Source: an uncultured Pelagibacteraceae bacterium (GTDB lineage Bacteria > Pseudomonadota > Alphaproteobacteria > Pelagibacterales > Pelagibacteraceae). Taken from it: DNA of 64,000 nucleotides. Position 1 is the first letter of the stretch. The number at the start of each line of letters is the position of its first letter. Made by a program: the position numbers and the translations under genes. The notes under the pieces were generated by a model. That model was not told the DNA's origin. It did no database searches and worked only from the letters and a program-made list of their open reading frames with translations. The stretch spans positions 1 to 64,000 of the forward strand of contig CABZDS010000004.1 in NCBI GenBank assembly GCA_902524595.1, in the 5' to 3' direction. Below are positions 1 to 11,602 of the stretch, one piece after another.

Positions 1-1883
1 CAGGAGATTATGTAAAAGTTCCATTTGGTAAGAAAAATATTATTGGTGTAATTTGGGATTTTTTTGAAGAAAAGAATAATAAGGAATTTAAATTAAAATC
101 TATAATTGAAAAAATTGAAATCGAACCACTAAGTAAAAAGACAATGAATTTTCTAAAGTGGTTTTCTAATTACAATCTTGTACCCCTAGGAATGTGTTTA
201 AAACTACATTTAATTAATGACGAAAATTTAAAAATAAAAAATGACAGCGATCTTTTAAAATATGCTCAATCAAACAAAAAAGAAAGCTATCAACTTTCTG
301 AAGAGCAAGATAAGGCCTATAAAGAGTTATCTAAAAATGATAGCAGTTTTAGAGTTCATTTACTTCAAGGTACAACCGGTTCAGGAAAAACAATAGTTTA
401 TTTTAAAGCTATTGAAAAAATTATAAATATAGGTTTACAAGCTCTAATTTTATTACCAGAAATAGGACTAACAAATGAGTTTGAAAAAAAATTTAAATCT
501 TATTTTGGATTTGAAGCTGCAGTTTGGCATTCAAAAGTCAGCCCAAAAAAAAGAAAAATTATATGGAATGGATTATCAGCAGGAAAAATTAAAGTAGTAC
601 TCGGAGCAAGATCATCCTTATTTCTGCCATTCAAAAAATTAGGTTTGATAACTGTAGATGAAGAGCACGATCAATCTTATAAACAAGATGAAGGAATTAT
701 CTATAATGCTAGAGATATGGCAATATCAAGAGCTAAACACGAAAATATTCCAATAAATTTAGTAACTGCAGTTCCATCAATCGAAACATATGAAAATATT
801 AAAATTAAAAAATATAATTACTCAAGATTGCTAAATCGATATAAGGGTGCAAATTTACCCAAACACCATGTTATCGATCTTTATCAAAATCAACTAGCGA
901 CCAAAAGTTCTATATCTCTCAAAACTCTTGAAAAAGTAAAAGAACATTTAAATAAAAAAGATCAAGTTCTCTTTTTCATAAATAGAAGAGGCTTTGCACC
1001 CTATGTTTTATGTAAAAAATGTTTAAATGTTTTTACATGCCCAAGGTGTTCTATAAATTTAGTATTTCATAAAAATAAAAAAATTCTTTTGTGTCATTAC
1101 TGTGGATATAATTCAAAATTACATAGAGACTGTAAAAAAGAAAATGTTTGTGAGTTTGTATTTAGTGGACCTGGGGTAGAAAAAATTGCAGAGGAAGTTA
1201 AAAACCTCTTTCCTAATAAAAAAACAATAATTTTTTCTAGCGACACAATGAATAAAGCATCTGGCAGAGATAAATTGAATAAAATTATATCTGGTGAAAT
1301 AGATATTCTTGTAGGCACTCAATTAATATCAAAAGGATTTCACTTTCCAAAATTGAATTGTATTGTAGTATTAGATATTGATTTAACTTCTCAAGGACAC
1401 GATCTTAGGAGCACTGAAAAAAATTTACAACTTTACCACCAGTTATCAGGAAGAGCAGGTAGAACCGGTAAACCAGCTAATATTTATTTCCAAACATACA
1501 ATTTAAAACCAGAAGTTATAAATCAAATTACAAATGAAGATCCTTTTAAATTTCTAGAAAATGAATTAAATTTGAGAAAGAGGAATAATTTACCACCCTA
1601 CGAAAGATTTATCGCTTTAATCTTATCTTCATCAAATGAAAAAAAACTTGATATAGATGCCGTAAAACTTAAAAATATTTTATCAAAGTCTATAGATGCA
1701 AAAATTTTAGGACCAGTAAACGCTCCAATATATAGAATTAATCAAAAATTCAGAAATAGACTATTAATAAGGGCAAAAAAAACATCTAGTGTTCAGAAAA
1801 AATTGAAAGATGTATTAAAAGATTTTCAACTCTCCAAAGGAATGAAACTTTCAGTTGATGTTGACCCTATCAGCTTCAATTAG
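1..1883 (+). CDS. priA: Primosomal protein N' (PriA helicase), 5' end outside window
   Basis: PriA is the superfamily 2 DNA helicase that restarts stalled replication forks. The reading frame is open back to base 1: codons from base 3 translate as GDYVKVPFGKKNIIGV, which resembles the PriA N-terminal DNA-binding domain, so the gene starts before the window and the ATG at 144 is internal. Visible motifs are Walker A GTTGSGKT (about 375-398), DEEHDQSYKQDE, a zinc-ribbon region with paired cysteines (about 1008-1155) and QLSGRAGR. Two oddities: the usual SATPS motif reads TAVPS, and the last cysteine pair is spaced C-x5-C instead of C-x2-C. Identification is firm; the consequence of the changes is unknown. 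Confidence 0.95.
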   Translation, partial: GDYVKVPFGKKNIIGVIWDFFEEKNNKEFKLKSIIEKIEIEPLSKKTMNFLKWFSNYNLVPLGMCLKLHLINDENLKIKNDSDLLKYAQSNKKESYQLSEEQDKAYKELSKNDSSFRVHLLQGTTGSGKTIVYFKAIEKIINIGLQALILLPEIGLTNEFEKKFKSYFGFEAAVWHSKVSPKKRKIIWNGLSAGKIKVVLGARSSLFLPFKKLGLITVDEEHDQSYKQDEGIIYNARDMAISRAKHENIPINLVTAVPSIETYENIKIKKYNYSRLLNRYKGANLPKHHVIDLYQNQLATKSSISLKTLEKVKEHLNKKDQVLFFINRRGFAPYVLCKKCLNVFTCPRCSINLVFHKNKKILLCHYCGYNSKLHRDCKKENVCEFVFSGPGVEKIAEEVKNLFPNKKTIIFSSDTMNKASGRDKLNKIISGEIDILVGTQLISKGFHFPKLNCIVVLDIDLTSQGHDLRSTEKNLQLYHQLSGRAGRTGKPANIYFQTYNLKPEVINQITNEDPFKFLENELNLRKRNNLPPYERFIALILSSSNEKKLDIDAVKLKNILSKSIDAKILGPVNAPIYRINQKFRNRLLIRAKKTSSVQKKLKDVLKDFQLSKGMKLSVDVDPISFN

Positions 1884-1918
1884 CCCATTAAATCTTACCA
1901 TTTTTCACAATCTGAGCC

Positions 1919-1947
1919 TTGAAGACTGATAATTCGTATGTTATCTA
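1919..1947 (+). promoter_or_regulatory. Candidate promoter of the atpHAGDC operon
   Basis: A -35-like TTGAAG (1919-1924) and a -10-like TATCTA (1942-1947) are separated by 17 bases in the 102-base gap between priA and atpH. This is the best sigma70-type match there. The predicted start would give a leader of roughly 30 bases before the TTG start of atpH. Inferred from consensus only. Confidence 0.5.
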
Positions 1948-1985
1948 ATCGAAATTTTAAACATCATCACAATTGAGAGTATAAA

Positions 1986-2540
1986 TTGAGCCAAAATAAA
2001 ATATCAATAACTTCTAACAACAGTTATGCCCAAGCATTATTTGAACTGGCTAACGAAGATAAATCTCTAGCAAAAGTAGAGGAACAAGTCGTTGCAATAA
2101 GTAGACTCATAAATGAAAGTGAAGAATTTAGATATTTAATCAAAAACCCCACGACAAGCATTGAGGATTTAACTAGAGTTATTGAAACAATTTCTGAAAA
2201 AAATAATTTTGATAATCTTTTAAAAAGATTTCTAGTTTTCTTAATTCAAAAAAGAAGATTTTTTTATTTAGAAAAAATTTTAAGTGACTTTATAGAGGTA
2301 TGTTCAAAAGCTAGAGGTGAAATAAAAGCAGAGCTTTTTTCGGCTAAAGAACTTAATGAAACAGATATTTCTAAAATTAAAGAAGAGCTATCTAAAAACT
2401 TTGGAGCAAAAATACAGTTAAATTATAAATTTGATCCAAGTTTAATTGGTGGCTTGGTATTAAAAGTGGGAAGTACAATGGTAGATAATTCTATTAAAAA
2501 TAAACTGCAACAAATCCAAAAACAAATGATAGAGGCATAA
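1986..2540 (+). CDS. atpH: F1 ATP synthase subunit delta
   Basis: Delta links the F1 catalytic head to the peripheral stalk of F-type ATP synthase at the inner membrane. The 184-residue product has the family start pattern (SYAQALFELA near residue 13) and the C-terminal stretch ending GGLVLKVGSTMVDNSI, typical of AtpH/OSCP. The start codon is TTG: no ATG lies at the conserved N-terminus, and a GAGAG-like sequence precedes it. It is the first gene of a compact atpHAGDC cluster, with its TAA directly abutting atpA. The F0 genes (atpB, E, F) are not in this window, the usual split arrangement in alphaproteobacteria. Confidence 0.95.
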   Translation: MSQNKISITSNNSYAQALFELANEDKSLAKVEEQVVAISRLINESEEFRYLIKNPTTSIEDLTRVIETISEKNNFDNLLKRFLVFLIQKRRFFYLEKILSDFIEVCSKARGEIKAELFSAKELNETDISKIKEELSKNFGAKIQLNYKFDPSLIGGLVLKVGSTMVDNSIKNKLQQIQKQMIEA

Positions 2541-4061
2541 ATGGAAATAAATCCTTCAGAAGTAACAAAAATATTAAAAGAACAGATAAAAAAACTTGGC
2601 GATAGAGCTGAAGTTTCAGAGGTCGGACAAGTATTGTCTGTTGGAGATGGAATTGCAAGAATTTATGGCTTGGATAATGTTCAAGCAGGAGAAATGGTTG
2701 AGTTTTCCGATGGCTCTAAAGGAATGGCATTAAACTTAGAGAGTGACAACGTTGGTGTTGTTATATTTGGCGATGATAGAGAAATTAAAGAGGGGGATAC
2801 TGTAAAAAGAACTGGTGCGATTGTTGATGTACCAGTTGGAAAACAACTTTTAGGAAGAGTTGTTGATGGATTAGGAAATCCAATTGATGGAAAAGGAGCT
2901 TTAGATAAAAGTTTAGAAAGAAAAAGAGTTGAAGTTAAAGCTCCGGGTATTATTCCGCGACAAACAGTTGGTGAACCAATGCAAACAGGTTTAAAAGCAA
3001 TTGATAGTTTAATCCCTGTTGGAAGAGGGCAAAGAGAACTTATAATTGGAGATCGTCAAACTGGTAAAACCGCAGTAGCTATCGATACAATTATCAATCA
3101 AAAGAAAATTAATGAGTCAGACGATGAAAGTAAAAAACTTTATTGTATATATGTTGCGATTGGACAAAAAAGATCAACGGTTGCTCAGATTGTAAAAACT
3201 TTAGAGGATGCTGGTGCAATGGAATATACGACTATAGTTTCCGCAACAGCCTCAGACTCTGCGCCTCTTCAGTTTTTAGCTCCTTACACAGGATGTACTA
3301 TGGGAGAATATTTTAGAGATAATGGAATGCATGCTTTAATTATTTACGATGATTTATCTAAACAAGCAGTCGCATATAGACAAATGTCATTATTATTAAG
3401 AAGACCACCGGGGCGTGAAGCGTACCCTGGGGATGTGTTTTATTTACATAGTAGATTATTAGAAAGAGCTGCTAAATTAAGTGATGAAAATGGCGGAGGT
3501 TCTTTAACTGCGCTACCAATTATTGAAACACAAGCAGGTGATGTTTCTGCATATATTCCAACAAATGTAATATCTATAACAGATGGGCAAATATTTTTAG
3601 AAACTGAACTATTCAATCAAGGAATAAGACCAGCAGTAAACGTTGGATTATCCGTATCTAGAGTAGGATCGGCTGCACAAACTAAAGCCATGAAATCTGT
3701 GGCTGGATCAATTAAATTAGAGTTAGCTCAATACAGAGAAATGGCAGCTTTTGCTCAATTTGGATCTGATTTAGATGCATCTACTCAAAAACTTTTAAAT
3801 AGAGGTTCGAAGTTAACTGAACTTTTAAAACAAGGACAATATTCTCCCATGACAGTTGCAGAACAAGTTATATCAATTTTCTGTGGTGTAAAAGGTTATT
3901 TGGATGATATTGAACTTAAAGATGTAGCCGACTTTGAAAATAAAGTTCTACAAAAGTGTAAATCTGATAAGCATGAGATTATGGAGTCTATTGCCAAAAC
4001 TGGGAAGATTGAGGAAGACATTGAAAAACAATTAGTAGAATTAATTAAAGGAATTAAATAA
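2541..4061 (+). CDS. atpA: F1 ATP synthase subunit alpha
   Basis: Alpha is the nucleotide-binding, non-catalytic subunit of the F1 hexamer. The 506-residue length is normal. The P-loop GDRQTGKT lies at residues 170-177, followed by the family blocks [20 protein letters not shown] and [20 protein letters not shown]. The ATG follows the atpH stop codon with no spacing, so the two are probably translationally coupled. Codon use is A/T-rich like its neighbours and nothing looks broken. Confidence 0.98.
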   Translation: MEINPSEVTKILKEQIKKLGDRAEVSEVGQVLSVGDGIARIYGLDNVQAGEMVEFSDGSKGMALNLESDNVGVVIFGDDREIKEGDTVKRTGAIVDVPVGKQLLGRVVDGLGNPIDGKGALDKSLERKRVEVKAPGIIPRQTVGEPMQTGLKAIDSLIPVGRGQRELIIGDRQTGKTAVAIDTIINQKKINESDDESKKLYCIYVAIGQKRSTVAQIVKTLEDAGAMEYTTIVSATASDSAPLQFLAPYTGCTMGEYFRDNGMHALIIYDDLSKQAVAYRQMSLLLRRPPGREAYPGDVFYLHSRLLERAAKLSDENGGGSLTALPIIETQAGDVSAYIPTNVISITDGQIFLETELFNQGIRPAVNVGLSVSRVGSAAQTKAMKSVAGSIKLELAQYREMAAFAQFGSDLDASTQKLLNRGSKLTELLKQGQYSPMTVAEQVISIFCGVKGYLDDIELKDVADFENKVLQKCKSDKHEIMESIAKTGKIEEDIEKQLVELIKGIK

Positions 4062-4067
4062 TCATAA

Positions 4068-6372
<2,305 letters not shown>

Positions 6373-6373
<1 letters not shown>

Positions 6374-6771
6374 TGAGTAATCTTTTTAATATAGATATTG
6401 TAAATCCAGAACAATCTTTTCTTTCTAAAGATAATGTATTTGAAGTAGTAATTCCTGCTGTAGAAGGAGAGATTGGTATTCTTAAAGACCATATTCCAAT
6501 TATCTCTTTTTTAAAACCAGGTATAATTAGAGTATTCTCTGAGTCTGAGGAACAAAGTTTCTATGTTGAAGATGGTATTGTCGAATTTAAAGATAATACG
6601 TTATCTGTATTAACTAGCTCAATTTTTGATTTAAAAGATGCTGATAAAAATTTTGTATCTGAGTCGATAAGCAGCGCTGAAGTAGAATTATCAAAAGATA
6701 ATATCGATGATCAAAAAAGATTTCTTTTAAATCACAAAGTCGAAGTTCTAAAATCTATCAGTATTAATTAA
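6373..6771 (+). CDS. atpC: F1 ATP synthase subunit epsilon
   Basis: Epsilon connects F1 to the F0 ring and can inhibit hydrolysis. The 132-residue product has the N-terminal beta-sandwich pattern (NIDIVNPEQSFLS, PAVEGEIGILKDHIPIIS) and a short C-terminal helical part. It ends the atpHAGDC operon. Its 3' end overlaps the convergent rppH gene by 8 bases, so no terminator can lie between them without being inside coding sequence. Confidence 0.95.
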
Positions 6772-7240
6772 CTACTTTTTCTAGTTCTTTTTGAATTTCT
6801 TGGTAAACATGAAGTTTAAAATCTACAACTTTAGTTGTTAAATCTTTAATATCTATCCATTTCCAATCTAAAAATTCAGGATGTTTAGTTTTAATGTTAA
6901 TTTCATTTTCCTCTCCATTAAACTTTACAATAAACCACTTTTGCTTTTGGCCTTTATATTTTCCTTTCCAAATAATTCCTAAGAGGCGATCAGGAAGATC
7001 GTAAGTTGTGTATTTGCTTATTTCTTTAATTAGCTCTACTGATTTTATGCTTGTTTCCTCTTTAAGTTCCCTCAACGCTGCATCAAAATAATTTTCACCT
7101 TCATCAATACCGCCCTGAGGCATCTGCCAAAAATCAGCAGGATTATCAATTCTTTTTGCCACGAATATCTTATTTTCTTTATTTAAGACTGCGATTCCAA
7201 CACCATTTCTTAATGGGAGGTTTTGAAATTTTTCTTTCAT
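6764..7240 (-). CDS. rppH: RNA pyrophosphohydrolase (Nudix)
   Basis: RppH removes pyrophosphate from the 5' end of transcripts and so initiates mRNA decay; the family was earlier annotated as diadenosine polyphosphate hydrolase. The 158-residue protein starts LPLRNGVGIAVLNKENKIFV and has the Nudix box from GGIDEGENYFDAAL to RELKEETS, preceded by WQMPQGG, a hallmark of RppH. It is the last gene of the rplU-to-rppH run on the minus strand, 2 bases after ctpA. Confidence 0.93.
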   Translation of the reverse strand: MKEKFQNLPLRNGVGIAVLNKENKIFVAKRIDNPADFWQMPQGGIDEGENYFDAALRELKEETSIKSVELIKEISKYTTYDLPDRLLGIIWKGKYKGQKQKWFIVKFNGEENEINIKTKHPEFLDWKWIDIKDLTTKVVDFKLHVYQEIQKELEKVVN

Positions 7241-7242
7241 TC

Positions 7243-8376
7243 CTAACCATTTAATAATTTAAGAGCAAATTCCAACTGGTTATCGGTATCTGTATTTATT
7301 CTAAATTCATCTGAACCTTCAGCAATAACTATATCTGGATTTACACCTACTCTTGAAATCGATTTACCTGATGGGAGATAATATTTAGAAACAGTAAGTC
7401 TTATGGCACCTTCATTTTCTAAAGGAATAATTGACTGAACTGACCCTTTTCCATATGTACTCTCTCCTACTAATATTGCTCTTTTGTGATCTTGTAGTGC
7501 TCCTGCAACAATTTCAGATGCTGATGCAGACCCATAATTAATCAAAATAACCATTGTTTCTCCATCAATAATATCTCCTTTTTTTGCAAACCATTTTCTA
7601 TTTTCATACTTTCTTTTACTTTTTGTTGAAACTATTTCTCCATTTTCTAAAAAATAATCTGAAATTTTTATTGCTTGAGATAACAATCCACCAGGATTAT
7701 TTCTTAAATCTAATATGTAATTTTTAATTTTCTTATTTTTCTTAAATTCTTTGATTTTATTTTTTATTTGTTTACTACTATTCTCATTGAATGATGTTAA
7801 TCTTATATAAGCTGTTTGATCATCTTTAATTTCTGACTTTACAGATGCAACTTGTATAATTTCTCTTGTAATTGTAAATATAAGTGCTTTTCTTTCTCCC
7901 CTTCTTCTAACAGTAATTTCGATATCAGATCCAACTGGGCCTCTCATTAATTCTACAGCTTCAGAAAGAGTTTTTCCTTGAACTTGAACATCATCAATTT
8001 TAACAATGTAATCTCCAGCTTTAACACCAACCTCCTCAGCTGGTGAGTTATCAATTGGAGAAATTACTTTTACGACACCAGCCTCCATACTGACTTCAAT
8101 GCCCAATCCTCCAAATTCTCCGCTAGTCTCAGTTTGCATATTTTTAAATGAGTCCGGAGACATATATGCTGAATAGGGATCCAAAGATTGTAAAACACCG
8201 TTTATAGCAGCATCCATTGCTTCACTCTGATTTACTTCATCAACATATTCTTTATTAATTTTATCTAAGACTTCGCTGAATAAATCAATTTTTTTGTAAA
8301 TATCGTTTTCATTACTAAAAATTGGATTTGTAAATATGAAAAAAAATAAAGAAGCTATTAAGTATACTTTTTTCAT
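7243..8376 (-). CDS. ctpA: Carboxyl-terminal processing protease (S41, periplasmic)
   Basis: CtpA/Prc-type serine proteases trim C-termini of periplasmic and envelope proteins. The 377-residue sequence has an N-terminal signal peptide (MKKVYLIASLFFFIFTNPIFS), a DPYSAYMS block, a PDZ domain (about residues 85-165) with GGLGIEV, and the S41 domain with catalytic Ser in GSASASEIV and Lys in YGKGSVQS. The start overlaps the rsfS stop as ATGA. In alphaproteobacteria ctpA commonly lies beside rsfS and rppH. Confidence 0.95.
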   Translation of the reverse strand: MKKVYLIASLFFFIFTNPIFSNENDIYKKIDLFSEVLDKINKEYVDEVNQSEAMDAAINGVLQSLDPYSAYMSPDSFKNMQTETSGEFGGLGIEVSMEAGVVKVISPIDNSPAEEVGVKAGDYIVKIDDVQVQGKTLSEAVELMRGPVGSDIEITVRRRGERKALIFTITREIIQVASVKSEIKDDQTAYIRLTSFNENSSKQIKNKIKEFKKNKKIKNYILDLRNNPGGLLSQAIKISDYFLENGEIVSTKSKRKYENRKWFAKKGDIIDGETMVILINYGSASASEIVAGALQDHKRAILVGESTYGKGSVQSIIPLENEGAIRLTVSKYYLPSGKSISRVGVNPDIVIAEGSDEFRINTDTDNQLEFALKLLNG

Positions 8377-8723
8377 ATGATCAGTTTTTCTTTAGGAATT
8401 AATTCTGACCACATTTTTTCTAATTCGTAAAATTTTCTTTTTTCAGGATTAAAAATATGAACTATTAAGTCTATTCCATCTACAAGCTTCCAATCATTGC
8501 TATCTTTTCCTTCAATCTTACAATTATTCACACCATTAATTTTTAATTTTTCAAAAACTTGTTCAGACAAAGCTTGAATATGTCTTGATGATGTACCACT
8601 AGCTATAATCATGAAGTCCGCAACTGATGATTTTCCTTCGAGATCGATTGAAACTATGTCTAAGGCTTTATTAATATCAAGCGTTTTGATTATTTCATCT
8701 TTAAGAGCTGATATTTTTTCCAT
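8373..8723 (-). CDS. rsfS: Ribosomal silencing factor RsfS
   Basis: RsfS (Iojap/DUF143) binds ribosomal protein uL14 and blocks subunit joining during starvation. The 116-residue protein shows the family pattern DIVSIDLEGKSSVADFMIIA, SGTSSRHIQALSEQV and a DWKLVDG-IDLIVHIF segment. It lies 17 bases after nadD, the common nadD-rsfS pairing, and overlaps ctpA by 4 bases. Confidence 0.94.
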   Translation of the reverse strand: MEKISALKDEIIKTLDINKALDIVSIDLEGKSSVADFMIIASGTSSRHIQALSEQVFEKLKINGVNNCKIEGKDSNDWKLVDGIDLIVHIFNPEKRKFYELEKMWSELIPKEKLII

Positions 8724-8740
8724 TAATTAAATTAAGAGTA

Positions 8741-9283
8741 TCAAATTTTTCTTAATTGAGAAGATGAAATATTGACTTTATTAAACTTTATAAATTCAAC
8801 TGCTTTTTTATTATATTTCTTAAATGATTTAGATCTAAAAGCCTTTGATTTGTATCCATTTCGATCAAATACCAATATTTTGCACATTTTAGTTATTGAA
8901 TTGTGCCCTTTCCATTTATGAAAATTTATTAGGTTATCTGCCCCCATTAAAAAAAATATTTCTGAATGTTTAAATTTTTTTTTTAAATATTTAATTAAAT
9001 CTACTGTACGATTAGATTTTATTATTTCTTCAAAACATTTAACTTGTATAAATTTATTATTTTTATTAATTTTTTTTGCATAAGCTATTCTTTTATATAG
9101 ATCATTTGGATTATTTTTTTTAAATGGATTTTGTTTTGTTATAGCCCATATAACTTGGCTCAAATTATAATTTTTTTTTGCTAATTTAGAAATTCTTACA
9201 TGACCAACATGTGCTGGATCAAATGATCCACCGAGTATACCAATCTTTTTATTTTCTAATTTGCCCTGAACCATAAACTTCAT
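8741..9283 (-). CDS. nadD: Nicotinate-nucleotide adenylyltransferase, short C-terminus
   Basis: NadD adenylates nicotinate mononucleotide in NAD synthesis. The N-terminal nucleotidyltransferase motif GGSFDPAHVGH and the C-terminal motif SSSQLRKI (family: SSTxIR) are present. The protein ends immediately after that second motif, at 180 residues, whereas typical NadD continues for about 25-30 residues ending in a YI...GLY helix. Either the SAR11 enzyme is trimmed or this is a clade feature. The ATG at 9283 overlaps proA by 35 bases; a second in-frame ATG three codons on is an alternative start. Confidence 0.88.
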   Translation of the reverse strand: MKFMVQGKLENKKIGILGGSFDPAHVGHVRISKLAKKNYNLSQVIWAITKQNPFKKNNPNDLYKRIAYAKKINKNNKFIQVKCFEEIIKSNRTVDLIKYLKKKFKHSEIFFLMGADNLINFHKWKGHNSITKMCKILVFDRNGYKSKAFRSKSFKKYNKKAVEFIKFNKVNISSSQLRKI

Positions 9284-10496
9284 ATTTATAACTTACTAAC
9301 TGATTTAGACCGACAGGCCCTCTTGGTGGCAAGGTGTTTGTTGAAATTCCAACCTCTCCACCAAAACCAAATTCTCCTCCGTCAGCAAATTGTGTTGACG
9401 AATTTTGAATAGCAATAGAGCTTTTAACATTCTTAATAAAGAATTTTGCTGTATTTTTGTTTTTGGTTACTATTGCATCTGTATGCATAGTTCCATATTT
9501 GTTGATATGGGCAACTGCTTCTTTGACATCATTAACTAATTTAACTGAAATAATCGGTGAAAGATGTTCTTTTGACCAAGTATTATTATTTGCAGGATAT
9601 GTTTTGCCTTTAAATAATTTACTTATTTTTCTATCAGCTAAAATTTTACAACCACTTTCAGCTAGTGAATTTAAAATTAAATTTACTGATTTTGATTTAC
9701 TTTTATGTATTAAAAGAGTTTCAGTTGCACCACATATACTAGTATTTCTCAACTTAGCATTTAATACTATTTTGTTTGCCATATTATCTTCTGCCTCTTT
9801 ATCAACATATGTATGACAAATTCCTTCCAAATGACCAATAACTGGTACCTTTGAAAGTAGTTTAACTTTTTTTACTAAATTTTTTCCGCCTCTTGGTATT
9901 ACAACATCAATGGAGCTTTCCATTTTTGATAATAAATAATCGACGAGTTTTCTGCTCTTATTGTTTATAAACTGGACGTAATTTTCGTTTACTTTATTTT
10001 TTTTTAGAGCTTTCCTAAATAAATTTACTAAAATTTTATTACTATTGTAGGCTTCGGAACCACCTCTTAATATAACAGCATTTCCAGATTTAAAGCATAG
10101 TGCTGATACATCCGAGGTAACATTGGGTCTACTTTCAAATATTACACCTATAACTCCTATTGGTATTGTAACTCTTCTAATTTCAAGTCCATTTGGCCTT
10201 TTCCATTTGGAACTTACTTGATTAACTGGATCTTTAAATGAAATAATAGTTTTGACAGAGTCAATTATACTTTTTAATTTATTATTATTAAGAGCGAGTC
10301 TTTGAATTAAGTTTTCTTTTAATTTTTTTCCTCTTGCATAAAAAATATCTTTCTTATTTTCACCAATAATTTTATTCTTATTAATCTCAATTAATTTTAC
10401 AAAATCTTTTAAAACTTTATTTTTTTTTTTTGGACTAATACTTGAATTCAAAGCTTTTCTAGAATTCAATCCAATTTTTTTAAGTAGTTTACTCAT
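9249..10496 (-). CDS. proA: Gamma-glutamyl phosphate reductase
   Basis: ProA reduces gamma-glutamyl phosphate to glutamate semialdehyde, the second step of proline synthesis. The 415-residue aldehyde-dehydrogenase-fold protein has the family blocks GVIGVIFESRPNV, LRGGSEAYNSN, IPRGGKNLVKK, the catalytic-cysteine region NTSICGATETLL and the C-terminal FGFGGEVGISTN. It follows proB with a one-base TAATG-type overlap and precedes nadD, the frequent alphaproteobacterial order obgE-proB-proA-nadD. Confidence 0.97.
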   Translation of the reverse strand: MSKLLKKIGLNSRKALNSSISPKKKNKVLKDFVKLIEINKNKIIGENKKDIFYARGKKLKENLIQRLALNNNKLKSIIDSVKTIISFKDPVNQVSSKWKRPNGLEIRRVTIPIGVIGVIFESRPNVTSDVSALCFKSGNAVILRGGSEAYNSNKILVNLFRKALKKNKVNENYVQFINNKSRKLVDYLLSKMESSIDVVIPRGGKNLVKKVKLLSKVPVIGHLEGICHTYVDKEAEDNMANKIVLNAKLRNTSICGATETLLIHKSKSKSVNLILNSLAESGCKILADRKISKLFKGKTYPANNNTWSKEHLSPIISVKLVNDVKEAVAHINKYGTMHTDAIVTKNKNTAKFFIKNVKSSIAIQNSSTQFADGGEFGFGGEVGISTNTLPPRGPVGLNQLVSYKYEVYGSGQIRK

Positions 10497-11602
10497 TAAA
10501 TTTTAACCATATCATCTTTATGTATGACTTCAGACTTTGTAACATAGCCTAAAAGATTACTAATTTTGTTAGAATGTTCTCCTTTTATTTTGGATATTTC
10601 ATCAGATGTAAAACTGCTCAATCCTCTGGCAAATTCTTTGTTATTTTTATCTAAAATTCTAACATGATCACCTTTAACAAATTTTCCTGAAACTTTTCTA
10701 ATACCGGCAGCTAATAAACTTTTTCCATTTTTTAAAGCATTTAAAGCACCATCATCTATAATAATTTCTCCTTTTGGAGATATAGAGCTAATTATCCATT
10801 TTTTTCTTGCATCTAATTTAGATACTTTTGGTAAAAACCATGTCCCAGAATTATATTCCAGTATATTTTTAATTGGTCTTTTAATTAAACCATTTGCAAT
10901 AGCCATATAGCAACCCGAGACTTGACATACTTTTGCAGCATCAATTTTCGTTTTCATTCCACCAGTACCATACTCACTTGTGCTTTTACTTGAAAAATTT
11001 TCAATTTTAGAATCAATATTTTTTATTTCTTTAATCAATTTAGCATTTTTATGAATTTTTGGGTTTTTAGAATATAATCCATCAACATCGGATAATAATA
11101 TTAAGCAATCTGCACCTGATATTTGAGCAACTCTAGATGCTAATCTGTCATTATCTCCGTATTTAATTTCAGAAGTTGCAATACTATCATTTTCATTAAC
11201 AACAGGTACAAAATTAAGCTCAAATAAATTTTCGAAAGTTCTTTTAGCATTTATAGCTCTTCTTCTTTGTTCAGTATCTTCTAAAGTAATTAGAATTTGA
11301 GAAATATTTATTTTGTTTGAGCTAAATGTCTTTTTGAAAAGATTCATTAATTCTATTTGTCCAATTGATGCAACAGCTTGGCTTTTATCAAGCTTTAAAG
11401 TTTTCATATTTAATTGTAATTTTTTACACCCTAAAGCAATTGCTCCAGAACTCACTACAACAATGTTCTTTTTAAGTTTTTGTAACTCTTTAATATCTTT
11501 AGCAAATTCCAAAAGCCATTTTTCTCTAATAATTTTATTGTCATTTATTAATAAAGATGAACCTATTTTTATTACTACAGTTTTGGAGTCCTTAAGATAC
11601 AT
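10496..11602 (-). CDS. proB: Glutamate 5-kinase with PUA domain
   Basis: ProB phosphorylates glutamate and is the feedback-controlled first enzyme of proline synthesis. The 368-residue protein has an amino-acid-kinase domain (VVIKIGSSLLI, VVSSGAIALGCK, FVPVVNENDSIA, GDNDRLASRVA, YGTGGMKTKIDAA) and a C-terminal PUA domain (about residues 270-368, with KGDHVRILD). It overlaps obgE by 11 bases. Confidence 0.97.
   Translation of the reverse strand: MYLKDSKTVVIKIGSSLLINDNKIIREKWLLEFAKDIKELQKLKKNIVVVSSGAIALGCKKLQLNMKTLKLDKSQAVASIGQIELMNLFKKTFSSNKINISQILITLEDTEQRRRAINAKRTFENLFELNFVPVVNENDSIATSEIKYGDNDRLASRVAQISGADCLILLSDVDGLYSKNPKIHKNAKLIKEIKNIDSKIENFSSKSTSEYGTGGMKTKIDAAKVCQVSGCYMAIANGLIKRPIKNILEYNSGTWFLPKVSKLDARKKWIISSISPKGEIIIDDGALNALKNGKSLLAAGIRKVSGKFVKGDHVRILDKNNKEFARGLSSFTSDEISKIKGEHSNKISNLLGYVTKSEVIHKDDMVKI

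Noticed and set aside
9457..9816. 119-residue open frame on the plus strand
   Set aside because: It lies wholly antisense to proA, which has all family motifs. The frame is a shadow of AT-rich codon use and has no Shine-Dalgarno or recognisable domain.
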